Shown here piece by piece: positions 1 through 9,400 of a stretch of 64,000 bases of DNA. Below the pieces are notes generated by a model. The model saw only the letters and a list, made by a program, of their open reading frames with translations. It searched no databases and was not told the origin of the DNA. Numbering within the stretch: position 1 is the first letter of the stretch; each line of letters opens with the position of its first letter. Origin of the DNA: Xanthomonas hyacinthi. Its GTDB lineage: Bacteria > Pseudomonadota > Gammaproteobacteria > Xanthomonadales > Xanthomonadaceae. A program made the translations under genes and the position numbers. The stretch spans positions 1,364,001-1,428,000 of the forward strand of contig NZ_CP043476.1 of assembly GCF_009769165.1 (NCBI RefSeq). The letters are read 5' to 3'.

Positions 1-279
1 GTCGGCCCGCACAGCACCGAGGTGTTCGCCAGCCTGCACGTGGACGGGCGCTGGGCGCCGGCGTGGGCGGTGCGCTGGCTGGTGTGGCCGCTGCTGCGCC
101 AGATCGGCGAGCAGGACCGGCGCATGCTCGCACTGCAGGCGCGCAACCTGCAGCGCTTTCCCGGCGTGCGCGGCGCCTCCACCGCGCTGGACCTGGTGCG
201 CGAACCGCTGCGCCGCTACTGGGACGGCGAACCGCTGCCTGCCCCCGGTGCGCAGCACGGCATCGAGCTCATGCTGTGA
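1..279 (+). CDS. C-terminal fragment of an unidentified protein, possibly a Rieske-type oxygenase
   Basis: An open frame runs from base 1 to a TGA at 277-279 (92 residues visible); the start lies outside the window. The residues after [16 protein letters not shown] resemble the C-terminal QDxxxLxxQ helix seen in some Rieske ring-hydroxylating oxygenase alpha subunits, but no Rieske or iron-binding motif falls inside the window, so the function is only a guess. The gene converges with the EAL-domain gene and their ends overlap by 11 bases. Codon use and GC match the surrounding core genes. Confidence 0.55.
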   Translation, partial: VGPHSTEVFASLHVDGRWAPAWAVRWLVWPLLRQIGEQDRRMLALQARNLQRFPGVRGASTALDLVREPLRRYWDGEPLPAPGAQHGIELML

Positions 280-3200
280 CCGGATCGCGCCTGCCCAGCG
301 CAGCGATCGCCTGCGGCAACGGTGCCGGCCGTCCCAGCAGATAGCCCTGCACCAGGTCGCAGCCATGCGCGCGCAGCCACTGCAGTTGTTCCTCGCTCTC
401 CACGCCTTCGGCGACCACTTCCAGGCCCAGGCTGCGGCCGAGCGTCAGCAAGGCCTCGCAGATCGAGGCGTTGCGCGCGTCGCGATGCACGTCGGCGACG
501 AAGCTGCGGTCGATCTTCAGCGTGTCCAACGGCAGGTCGCGCAGGTAGGCCATGCTGGAGAAGCCGGTGCCGACGTCGTCCAGCGCCACGCTCACGCCCA
601 GCGCACGCAGCTGCCGCAGCACCTCCAGCGCCTGCTGCGGCTGCCGCATCAGGCTGCTCTCGGTCAGCTCCAGGTGCAGGCCGTCGGCGGCCAGGCCGGC
701 CGCGGCGCAGGCCTGCACCAGGTCCGCGACCAGGTCGCCGTCGAAGAACTGCAGCGCCGACACGTTCACCGCCACCGGCAGGTCGGCCCAGCCGTGCAGC
801 GCCAGCTGGCGCCGCGCCTGCGCGGCGGCCTGCAGCACCCAGCGGCCGAGCGGCAGGATCAGCCCGGTGTCCTCGCACAGCTGGATGAACTGGTCCGGGG
901 CGATGCAGCTGCCGTCGGCCTGCGGCCAGCGGATCAGCGCCTCGAGCAGGCGCGGCGCACCACTGTCGGCACGCAGGATCGGCTGGAAATGCAGCTCGAA
1001 CTCCTGCCGCGCGATCGCCTGATGGAGGCGCCCGGCCAGGCGCAGGCGTTCGCCGATGCGCGCGGACATGCTGCGCTCGAAGCGGGCCACGCTGCGCCCC
1101 TCGGCCTGCGCCGCATGCGCGGCCTGCGCGGCGCTGCCGATGGTCTCCTCGGCGCCCGCGGCATCGTCCGGGCAGCGCGCCACGCCGATGTGCGCCTGCA
1201 GCTGCTGGGTGAAGGCGCCGCCCTGGACCGGTGCGGACACCGCCTCGAGCAGCGCCTGCAGCGCCTGCGGCAGCTGCTGCGGATCCAGCACCGCCAGCAC
1301 GAAGTCCTGCGACGGCTGGTGCGCGGTCAGGCCGAACCGTTCCCCCAGCCCGCGCAGCCGCGCCGCCACCGCGCAGCGCACCGCATCGCCGGCGGCGTGG
1401 CCCAGGGTGTCGCCGATCAGCGCCAGCCCGCGCAGCTGCACATAGGCCACCGCATAGCCGCCCGCCTGCTGGCGCGCATCCAGCGCCTCGGCCAGGGCGC
1501 GCGGATTGAGCAGACCGGTGGCGACGTCGTGGCTGGCGCGGAACGCCAGTTCGCGCTCGTCGGCCATGCGCTGGCTGACGTCCTCGGCCAGGATCAGGCG
1601 CGCCGGCACGCCGCCGAAGTCCACGTCCGCGCTGTGGATCCGCACCGACAGCAGGCTGCCGTCCTTGCGCCGGTGGGTCCACACGCTCGGCGCGTCGAAG
1701 CCGTCGCGCGGCTTGCGCACGTTCTGCAACAACCGTTCGGCCTCGCTGGGCGGGCGCAGTTCGAGCAGGGTCATGCCCAGGAATTCGTCGCGGCTGTAGC
1801 CGTACTGGCGGATCGCCGCCTGGTTCACCTCCAGGAAGCGCAGGCTGTCCACCGCGAACAGCCAGAACGGCAGCGGGTTGCGTTCGAACATCAGCCGGAA
1901 CCGACGCTCGGCGTCGAGCAGCCGCGCCTGCACCTCGATCCGTTCGCTGACGTCCTGCACCGCACCGGTCATGCACAGCCCGTCGCGGCCTTGCACCCGC
2001 GCACCACGCGCGGCCAGCCAGCGCAGGCCGCCATCGGGCAAGTGCATGCGGTACACCACGTTGTACTCGCCGTTGCCATGCAGCGCCGCGTCGTACAACT
2101 GCTCGATCCGCGCACGATCGTCGTCATGCACCCGGGCCAGGAACGCGGGCAGGCTCATGCGCAGCTGCCGCGCCCCGAACAGGGCGCCGGTCTGCTCGGC
2201 CAGCAGCAGGTGGCGCCGGTCGGCCTCGACCCGCCAGGTGCCGATGCCGCCCATCGCGTGCGCCAGGCGCAGCTCCTCGTCGCCGCGGCGCAAGCGCTCC
2301 AGCAGTTGCCGCTGGCGGTCCTCGGCGCGGCGCAGGCTGCTCAGCAGGTAGGCGAACCCCACCAGATACAGCAGATAGACCAGCAACGCCGCGGCGGCGA
2401 ACCAGCGCCACGGCGCCAGCGCCTCGCGCACCGCCAGCCCGGCGACCACCAGCACGGGATAGTCGCGCCCGCCGCTGACCGCCAGCATGCGCGCCTGCTG
2501 GCCGAACACCGCCTGCTGCATGCCCAGCGCGCTGCCTTGCGGCAATCCGCGCACTAGGCCCAACGGCAGCGGCACGCGGGTACCGGTGGCGCCGGCGGCG
2601 GCGCTGCTGGCCGCAAGCAGCAGGCCATGCGTATCGGTCAGCGCGACCACCCCATCGCGCCCGGCATCGACCCCGCCGACGATGCGTTGCAGCGCCGCGA
2701 CCCGCCAATTCGCCACCACCCAGTCGCCCGACGCCAGCGGCAGCGCAAGCGGCACCACGGCTTCCCCATCGGCCAGGCGTCGGCACGGGCCGACGAACAC
2801 GCCGTCGCCACTGCGGCGCGAGCCCAGCGCCCATTCGCGCAGGCCCGGATCGCCCGGCCCACCGAACCGGCGCCGGCCCTGCGCATCCAGCAGCGCGACG
2901 TCGTGCAGCTGCGGATGGCGCCGCAACACCCCGCGCAGCGACGCCTCGATCAGTTGCGGGATCAGTTCCGGCGCGCGCCTCGGCGCGTCGGCCAGCAGCG
3001 CTTGCGCGGCCACGCCTTCGCCGCGCAGCGCCTGGCTGAGGGTGTCCAGTTCCAGCTGCAGCAGGCGGTCGGCGCCGGTCGCCAGCGCCAGGCTCTGCCG
3101 CTGCGCGGCGGCCAGGCGGTTGCCGCGGTCCTGCACCAGTACATAGGCCAGCCCGCAGGCCAGCAGCAGCGCCAGGGCCAGGCCCCAGACCAGGATCGCG

Positions 3201-3286
3201 CGCAACGGCGCGCGCAACGCGCGCCGCAGGCGCTGCCTGAAGCGGACGTCGTAGCTCTTGTCGGCGGCGGAGAAACGGCGCTGCAT
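269..3286 (-). CDS. Membrane-bound PAS / degenerate GGDEF / EAL cyclic-di-GMP phosphodiesterase
   Basis: A 1005-residue sensor-type protein predicted to hydrolyse cyclic di-GMP at the inner membrane. A membrane helix lies near residues 30-52, followed by a periplasmic sensor region of about 240 residues, a second helix ([20 protein letters not shown]) near 295-315, then two PAS-like regions. The GGDEF-like domain starts at DVATGLLNP, but where GGDEF is expected it reads HQPSQDFV, so it is probably inactive as a cyclase. The EAL domain looks complete: [34 protein letters not shown] and VVAEGVES are all present, which supports phosphodiesterase activity. The ATG at 3286 was preferred; a GTG seven codons upstream (3307) is possible. 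The signal sensed is unknown. Confidence 0.85.
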   Translation of the reverse strand: MQRRFSAADKSYDVRFRQRLRRALRAPLRAILVWGLALALLLACGLAYVLVQDRGNRLAAAQRQSLALATGADRLLQLELDTLSQALRGEGVAAQALLADAPRRAPELIPQLIEASLRGVLRRHPQLHDVALLDAQGRRRFGGPGDPGLREWALGSRRSGDGVFVGPCRRLADGEAVVPLALPLASGDWVVANWRVAALQRIVGGVDAGRDGVVALTDTHGLLLAASSAAAGATGTRVPLPLGLVRGLPQGSALGMQQAVFGQQARMLAVSGGRDYPVLVVAGLAVREALAPWRWFAAAALLVYLLYLVGFAYLLSSLRRAEDRQRQLLERLRRGDEELRLAHAMGGIGTWRVEADRRHLLLAEQTGALFGARQLRMSLPAFLARVHDDDRARIEQLYDAALHGNGEYNVVYRMHLPDGGLRWLAARGARVQGRDGLCMTGAVQDVSERIEVQARLLDAERRFRLMFERNPLPFWLFAVDSLRFLEVNQAAIRQYGYSRDEFLGMTLLELRPPSEAERLLQNVRKPRDGFDAPSVWTHRRKDGSLLSVRIHSADVDFGGVPARLILAEDVSQRMADERELAFRASHDVATGLLNPRALAEALDARQQAGGYAVAYVQLRGLALIGDTLGHAAGDAVRCAVAARLRGLGERFGLTAHQPSQDFVLAVLDPQQLPQALQALLEAVSAPVQGGAFTQQLQAHIGVARCPDDAAGAEETIGSAAQAAHAAQAEGRSVARFERSMSARIGERLRLAGRLHQAIARQEFELHFQPILRADSGAPRLLEALIRWPQADGSCIAPDQFIQLCEDTGLILPLGRWVLQAAAQARRQLALHGWADLPVAVNVSALQFFDGDLVADLVQACAAAGLAADGLHLELTESSLMRQPQQALEVLRQLRALGVSVALDDVGTGFSSMAYLRDLPLDTLKIDRSFVADVHRDARNASICEALLTLGRSLGLEVVAEGVESEEQLQWLRAHGCDLVQGYLLGRPAPLPQAIAALGRRDPVTA

Positions 3287-3410
3287 GGGTCCTGCATAGA
3301 GCGGCACGGGCGCGGCGATCTTGACCGGATGGCGGCGCCGCGGCGCACGCCGTACGGCGCAGCGCCCCTACCGTTCAGCTTTGCCGGCGCGGCGGCGCCC
3401 GGCCCCGCGC

Positions 3411-3426
3411 GCCGGCAGCTGCCGGC
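3411..3426 (-). terminator. 16-bp perfect palindrome just past the mpaB-like stop
   Basis: GCCGGCAGCTGCCGGC reads the same on both strands and sits 8 bases downstream of the stop of the MpaB-like gene. It could form a hairpin that ends that transcript, but no T-run follows, so a rho-independent terminator is not demonstrated. Confidence 0.3.
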
Positions 3427-3433
3427 GGCCTGC

Positions 3434-4354
3434 TCAATCGGGCCACTGCGCCAGGCGCTGCGGGGCGATGCCGACCCGGCGGCAGGCGCGCTGCGCGATA
3501 CCGTCATTGAGCGCGATGCGAAACAGCGGCGCCAGTCCCTGCAGCACCCGCGCCGCGGCCGCGGCCTGGGCGCCTTGCAGGCGCCCGCGCCCAAGCATCG
3601 CGCTCGCCCAGGGTGGCAGCAGCGCCGCGCCGGCGCCGAGGAACAGCTCGCGCGACAGGCCCGCCGCCGGCACCGGCAGGCGCAACCCGGCCAGGACCGC
3701 GAGCACCTCGCGCGAGCGCGCATCCACACGCAATTGCGGGCGCACCTGTGCGAAGTAGGCCAGCACCTCGCGCTCGCTGGCCGGCACCGCCTGCGCGCCG
3801 AGCGCCTCGGCCACGCGCCGGCCCTCGGCGTAGTAGCGATCGGCGATGGCCGCCGGCACCGCGCGGCAGTAGCGGCGATAGCCCTGCAGGAAGCCATACG
3901 CCTCGGTGACATGGACCCAGGTCAGCAGCGCCGGATCGGCGGCGGCGTAGGCGCGGCCGTCGGGCGTGTGGCCGCGGATCCGCGCGTGGATGGCGCGCAC
4001 CCGCTGGATCTGGCGCTGCGCCTCGGCCAGCGGCGCATAGCTGGTGGCGGCAACGAACTGGGTGGTGCGGCGCAGGCGCCCGACCAGGTCCTGGCGGAAA
4101 TTGGAATGGTCGTAGACGCCGGCCAGCGCCAACGGATGCAGGGTCTGCAGCAGCAACGCGCACAACCCGCCGGAGAGCATGCCGGGGAACTCGGCATGGA
4201 CGCGCCAGGTGACGCTGTCGGGGCCGAACAGGCCGGCATCGCCTAGCGGCTGGTCGTAGTCGATGCCGCCCTGCCCGCGCGGGAACACGCCCAGCACCCA
4301 GCGGCGGATGCGGGCGGCGGCAGGGGCGGTGAGCGTACGCAGCATGACAGTCAT
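3434..4354 (-). CDS. Oxygenase MpaB family protein (DUF2236)
   Basis: 306 residues, the usual size of the DUF2236/MpaB family, haem-dependent oxygenases named after the mycophenolic-acid enzyme MpaB and related to latex-clearing protein Lcp. Family-like stretches include DSVTWRVHAEF near the N-terminus, LLQTLHPLALAGVYDHSNF with the conserved His residues, RRTTQFV, and LLTWVHVTEAYGF, where the WVH histidine is a plausible haem ligand. The ATG at 4354 has an AGGTGG ribosome site 4 bases upstream. No signal peptide is evident, so it is probably cytoplasmic or membrane-associated. The substrate cannot be read from the sequence. It lies downstream of no obvious partner and borders the accessory region. 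Confidence 0.85.
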   Translation of the reverse strand: MTVMLRTLTAPAAARIRRWVLGVFPRGQGGIDYDQPLGDAGLFGPDSVTWRVHAEFPGMLSGGLCALLLQTLHPLALAGVYDHSNFRQDLVGRLRRTTQFVAATSYAPLAEAQRQIQRVRAIHARIRGHTPDGRAYAAADPALLTWVHVTEAYGFLQGYRRYCRAVPAAIADRYYAEGRRVAEALGAQAVPASEREVLAYFAQVRPQLRVDARSREVLAVLAGLRLPVPAAGLSRELFLGAGAALLPPWASAMLGRGRLQGAQAAAAARVLQGLAPLFRIALNDGIAQRACRRVGIAPQRLAQWPD

Positions 4355-4399
4355 CGCACCACCTGATTAGGGCCTGTTAACGCTATCGGGGGAAGTATC

Positions 4400-4415
4400 C
4401 CCCGGCAAGCCGGGG
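4400..4415 (+). terminator. Rho-independent-type hairpin with a short T-run
   Basis: CCCCGGC-AA-GCCGGGG followed by CTTTT is a compact GC stem with a T-run on the plus strand. No intact plus-strand gene ends here. It sits at the edge of the decayed IS3 fragment and is probably a remnant of a lost gene or element. Confidence 0.4.
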
Positions 4416-4423
4416 CTTTTGTC

Positions 4424-4565
4424 CAGCGGATCTTCCAGCTGAAAGGCTGGCAGGTTCGAAAGCGACCCCAGGCAGCGCCCGCGCATTGAGGCGACGCTGT
4501 CCCGGGCCGAGCGGCCTGATCAGCGCTGGGCGACGGATCTGGGTCGGGAAGACGCGATGGCGTGA
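4424..4565 (+). pseudogene. Decayed fragment of an IS3-family transposase (OrfB)
   Basis: Two plus-strand pieces in different frames encode RIFQLKGWQVRKRP and then RAERPDQRWATDLGRE, which match successive parts of the IS3-family OrfB integrase (IS407/IS1404-like proteins read RIFQLKGWQVRKRP...RWATDL). A stop (AH then TGA) and a frameshift separate them and the reading stops soon after DAMA. Only about 45 codons survive, with no catalytic DDE residues. The scar marks the left edge of the accessory region. Confidence 0.6.
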
Positions 4566-5413
4566 TCAAGCTTGATGAGCGCTTGTCACTGCACGGTTTG
4601 AAGCATCGCCGCGTTACCGGCACCGAGGGCAGTCGAGGCGATACGCAAGATGCGGCGGGACACGTCTCTTCGTCGACGACCGATGGTTACGACCACGAAT
4701 TGCCGGTCGTGAAACCGCCGCAACGGCGCTGAATTTTCTCAACAATTTTCCCAAGGACATAAAACAGGTGCTTCGACTCGCGTCCAAGCGCCTGGTGTCC
4801 CACCAACAACCGCAATTTCTCCGTAAGCCATTGTAATTTATATACTTATAAATAAAAATTAGTTATAACGACTCACAATTTGACTCACTTCTTGACCTAC
4901 TTAGCTGGGCTTCTTTGGCCAACTCTGGAAGTCAAGCATGCCCAAGTGGAATCGATGTCCCAACCATGGACCATGGCTCCTGGGTTCGCTATCGACTGGG
5001 CGCTCTTGGCCAGCCTCCTGTGGGACAAGGAGAGCACTGAATGCGAGACACGACGTGTCGGTTCATGTACCCACACGGCCGTCTTTGCCAGAGCCGTCGG
5101 CTCCCATAGGCTTCCACATCGAAATGGACAGCCACCCAGGCGCATTCTGGAATATCACGATGGCCTCGACAGGCTTACCGCAAACAGAGAAACGAGCGCC
5201 ATTCTGCAGCAAGTGTGTACCTGATCCTGCAGATACTTCTCTACTCAACGTCCGCCAACGGCCCCTGCTCGTACCACCAGCCACGATAGGCAGGCGCGCC
5301 GGAGCGACGATGACATCCACGTACACTATGGACCACGCCGAATGGAATTTCGCTTTTAAGGGTAAGCGCCACTCTAAAATGGCGAGAAACTGGAAAAATA
5401 GCTAACTGACCTT
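4566..5413. other. Gene-poor, AT-richer spacer at the island edge
   Basis: About 850 bases with no protein that can be recognised. The stretch around 4830-4870 is very AT-rich (TTATATACTTATAAATAAAA) compared with the flanking genes, as expected for foreign DNA or a promoter-like region. Short open frames here (for example 4880-5224) have unusual composition, no ribosome site and no recognisable motif, so they are not called. Confidence 0.5.
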
Positions 5414-6415
5414 CTAGACCAGAGTAAAGCGATGGGGACTGTTCTCGACGACGGCTTCCAGAGCATTTATCAGCCTACTATCAACAACCAACGGCTCCTG
5501 CTCCAACCAAAGACCATCTCGCACCAGATCGCGCACCAGTTTGGGCGCATCGCGCAGATCTAGCGTAGCAGACCATGGTTGTTTCACCTTCCTGGGAGCA
5601 ACGCACTCGGACCAGAACGGGGGAACGAACCAGTGCAGGTCCGACCGCCGCTCCCGCAGCTTTAGGAAAATGCGCACGCCGTTCGGGTCCAGATCACCGA
5701 AGTGAACGAGAGGAACCTCGGGTTTTACCTGGGCGAGCAAATGCACGACGGTGCTTGTATCCCAACCCGGAACATGGGCGATGAGCCATCCATCCAGTGC
5801 CGGCATATCACGCCAGGCGCCTTGGTTTTCAACCAACAATACTGCTCGCAGAGGGCCTTCCAGGGTGAGGCCATCGAGGAAGGCCCGCTCCGGAATCGGC
5901 GCTTCACCGAGCGAACTGGCAAGTGTCCATAGATCCAGGATGCCCTGCGTGGTCTGTGCCACGAGTCCACGCGGTGGTCGCAAACGCAACAGGCCGTCAT
6001 GCGTCTGTTCGGTGCTGGCCAGCGGGGCTTGCCGGCGCGGTGTCACTGCCGCTTTGGAGTGTGGTGCGGTGAGTGCGGCCGCCGTCCGGCGATTGAGGCG
6101 TTCCGGCAGCACTGGAAGTCGTCCTGCGCGGCGCGCATCTTCCAGGCGAGCCCAACCGTCGGGCGTGGGAGCAAATCCACCCGCCGTCAGTGCCGCCAGC
6201 TCGTCCTTCCAGTCCGGCCATACCCGTTCCAACAGCGCAACGAGTTCGGCGCGATAGGCCTCGACCAGAGCGATCTGGTCGCGCCGACCAGTCGCGCGGT
6301 TCCAGGAGAGCTCGGCTAGAGTGTCATATGCCTTCGCCTGTGAGGCGCGCCGCTTGAGCGTCCCCTGCATCAGCAGTTCGAGCAGAGCGATGCGCTGCTG
6401 CGGTGTCTGCCACAT
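5414..6415 (-). CDS. jetD: Wadjet nuclease subunit JetD (DUF2220/Toprim)
   Basis: 333 residues. JetD is the DNA-cleaving subunit of Wadjet/MksG-type SMC defence systems, which recognise and linearise closed circular plasmids. The C-terminal half has a Toprim-like core with LVHFGDLDPNGVRIF, where the DLD acidic pair should bind the metal; LLVENQGAWRDMPAL before it fits the conserved Glu strand of Toprim domains. The N-terminal helical part (WQTPQQRIALLELL onward) is the arm-like DUF3322-type region. The ATG at 6415 overlaps the jetC stop as TGATG, so translation is coupled. A longer open frame exists upstream but lies inside jetC. It is the last gene of the operon. Confidence 0.85.
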   Translation of the reverse strand: MWQTPQQRIALLELLMQGTLKRRASQAKAYDTLAELSWNRATGRRDQIALVEAYRAELVALLERVWPDWKDELAALTAGGFAPTPDGWARLEDARRAGRLPVLPERLNRRTAAALTAPHSKAAVTPRRQAPLASTEQTHDGLLRLRPPRGLVAQTTQGILDLWTLASSLGEAPIPERAFLDGLTLEGPLRAVLLVENQGAWRDMPALDGWLIAHVPGWDTSTVVHLLAQVKPEVPLVHFGDLDPNGVRIFLKLRERRSDLHWFVPPFWSECVAPRKVKQPWSATLDLRDAPKLVRDLVRDGLWLEQEPLVVDSRLINALEAVVENSPHRFTLV

Positions 6416-9400
6416 CAGCCTGCGCTCCGGGTACGACGGCCGAACACCTGGACTTCCTCGTGCCCTTCGGGCGTCACCTGACGCACCAGGTGATAGGTTG
6501 TATTGCCTCCGGCTCGTGCCACTTCGGGGGCCGCTATCATCAACTGCAGATCCAGTGTCTGGCACAGGTCGAACAGGACGCCGAGATTGTCCGTAGACAG
6601 GCGGTTGGCCTCGTCCAGGAACAGGAAACGCAGCGAACCATGGACTCGCTTGCCGCGCAACAAGGTCGCGTCGCGCTCCCATTCGGTGAGAATCACCATC
6701 ATCAACGCGGCGCCGACGCCGATTGCCTCACCGGTCGACAAGCGTGTTGGGTTGGCGATCTCCCAGTCGGCGCCTGACTTGCGGCGGACCTCCACTTGCA
6801 AATGCACGTATTCCCGATAGTCGAGCAGGCGTTGCCCTGCGGAGCGACCTCCGCCGTAGCGGCGAAAGATCTCGTCGAGTGCCTCCTCGATCGGCATGTC
6901 CGTTTGAAACAGCAGCTCCTGGGCCGCGCCTTCACGCAGAGCGCGCAGGATCTGCTCCATGCGTTCGACTGGCTGCAGGCGCACACGGATGTTCTTGATG
7001 TTGCCGAAGCTGACCTTCTCCAAGTTGTTGGTCAAGCGGGTGACCTGACCACGCGCCTTGCGGATCTGCACATCGATGCCGCGCGCCACATCTTCGCTGG
7101 TTCCGCGCAGGTCGCTTTCCTGACGGGTGAGACGCTCTTCGAGGTCGGATAACTGGTCGCGCAGCCGGACAAGCGCTTCGCGCGGGTCATCGACCTCGGC
7201 CACTTGGGCCGGCAGGCGACGGCGCAGCCAGTCGCGCACGGCCAACCAGAGTTCCAAGATGGCATCAGCGAAGGCGGCATCGGACGTATCGCGCAGCAAC
7301 TGCAATTCGGCGAGCAAGGTCTCCCCGCCGCGCGCACTGCCCAAGCGCTCCAGCAGGACGACTCGGCGTATCTTGGCCTCCTGGACAAAATTGATGTGGC
7401 CGCGGATGTCGGCAAATCCTTCAGGGGTTTTGGTCAGCAACTCGCCTACCAGGCCATCGCGCATCGCCCAGCCGAGCAGGTCGTCCCAGCGCTTACGTGC
7501 CGGCTCCGCCTCGCGGCGTTCGGCGGCAAGTTTGTCGTCAGCCAATTGCAGATCCTGCTGGGCGCTCTGCAAGCCATGTTCCTGGTTGCCTTTAGCAGTC
7601 AACAATTCATCGCGTCGTGCCCAATGGGTATGCAGTTCCTGTTCCAGCCGCTCGACCTCGGCAATAGCTGACGAAAGGGCCTCCTCGGTAGGAGCGGGTA
7701 TTCCTAGGGCATTGAAATATTCAGCAGCGGATTCATGTCCATGTTTTGCGTTGGCGTACTGGCTCTGTATAGCAAGAAAGCGCGTGTGCGCTCGGTCATA
7801 CTGGGCTTCCGCCTGGGCGACCTTGTTCTCGATATCTTGCTGTAACGTTTCGGCCTCGCTCAGTTGCGCTTGCAGCGCCGGAACCAGTTCCTGCGAGTCT
7901 TCGAGCCGGCGTGGCGCTTCCTCCCAAGCCAGCGCTTCAGCGTTGTCGCACAGGTATTCGAGTGCTTCGACTCCAGCATCAAGCTGCTGACGTTGTTTCT
8001 CCAGGGCATCCGTGTGGCGCTTCAGGTCTTCCATGTCCATGTCCGACAGCGGAAGCTGGCGCAAGTCGCCAAGCCCACGCTCCACACGAAGGGCACGCTC
8101 CTGGTTGGCGGCGATCCAGTTCCTGGCCTCGCCTGCCTGCGACGCTCTTTCGCTAAGTGTCTGCACCCGCTCGGCATGGTCAGGCGGATCGAGCAGCATC
8201 GCCTCGCCCAGCAACGAACGCAGCCTGCCAATACGTGGCTGCAGCGCCTGTGCCTCTGCAGCATGGCGATCTGCCGTTTCGCGCTGCTGTTCGATCTGTT
8301 CGTCGGTCAAGGCGATCGCCTGCTGCGCCTCGATGATGGCGTCCGCAGGATCGCCTGCCAGCCACACCTCCAGTCCGGCAAGCAGCGCATCGCCATCCGC
8401 CAGCAGCCGTTCCAGCGTGCGGCGCACATTCCTCGCCGCGTTCAGTTCAAGGGTTCTCTCCTCGGCCTGCGCCTGCAGGTCAGCCGCGCGCTTCTCCCGC
8501 GCACGCCGCCCTAGGCGCGGCTTGGCGGGGATACGGGACACGCGCAGGGCGATACCTTCCTGGACGACGAGATCACCTTCGCCTGCCATCGTACTGCCGG
8601 AGGCTTCTGCCAGACGATAGAGGTCGGCATCACGAGACACCAGTAGCACGTCAGTCAATTCCTCTGGCCGGTCAATAGCGATGCGGGTTGCCACAGTGGG
8701 ATCGTCGACGACCAGCGCCTGCGCCAGGGCGCCAAGTCGGGCTTCCAGCACCGCCGCCTCCTCGATCGCCACTTCTTCGTAACTGCCGGCCAGCAATTCG
8801 GCACCGAGCCGATCCTTGAGCTGCAACAACGCGGGCGAAAATGGACCACCAGCCGCCAGCAGCTCGCGCGCCTCCTGGATCAGCCGCTCCTGTGCTTGCC
8901 GTGCCTGCTGTTCGGCCCGGCCCGTCTCGGCGTGCTGTTCGCTCAAGAGGGGCCGGGCTGCATCTAGGCTGTTCCGATCCTTCACCCGGGTACCGAGGTG
9001 CTCGGACAGGCGGATGGCGCATTGTGCTAGCGTGCACCATTGCGGCTCCCGTGCCAGTAAGTGCCGAAGCTGTTTCTGGAGGTCTTCGCGCCGGCGCCGT
9101 AGCTCGGCCACTTCGTGATTGGCCGTGCGTTGCGCCTGCTCGTGTGCTGACCGTTCGGCTTCAGTGCCGATCAGCAAAGCATCGACGACCTGCGTAGCAG
9201 GAGCCTGGTTCAGAACCACACCCACCTCGCTTGCCTGTGCGCGCACCCGGGCCTGCCGGACCTGCAGCTGCTGCGCTTCGGCCAGTTCGCGCTCAATACC
9301 AGGAAGCTGCTCGGCCAATACGCTCAGTTGCCGATGATGATTCAATGCTTCAGTGGCCACATCGTGCGCAGCGATGACCTCGACATCCCGTCCCACGAGC

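Noticed and set aside
248..2557. Long plus-strand open frame opposite the EAL gene
   Set aside because: Antisense shadow in very GC-rich DNA; Gln/His/Arg-rich translation with no motif, while the opposite strand encodes a clear multidomain protein.
4351..4623. 90-codon minus-strand frame
   Set aside because: It is the antisense of the IS3 transposase remnant and starts in no meaningful context.
4880..5224. 114-codon plus-strand frame in the AT-rich spacer
   Set aside because: No family resemblance, no ribosome site, overlaps other equally long frames; kept only as spacer.
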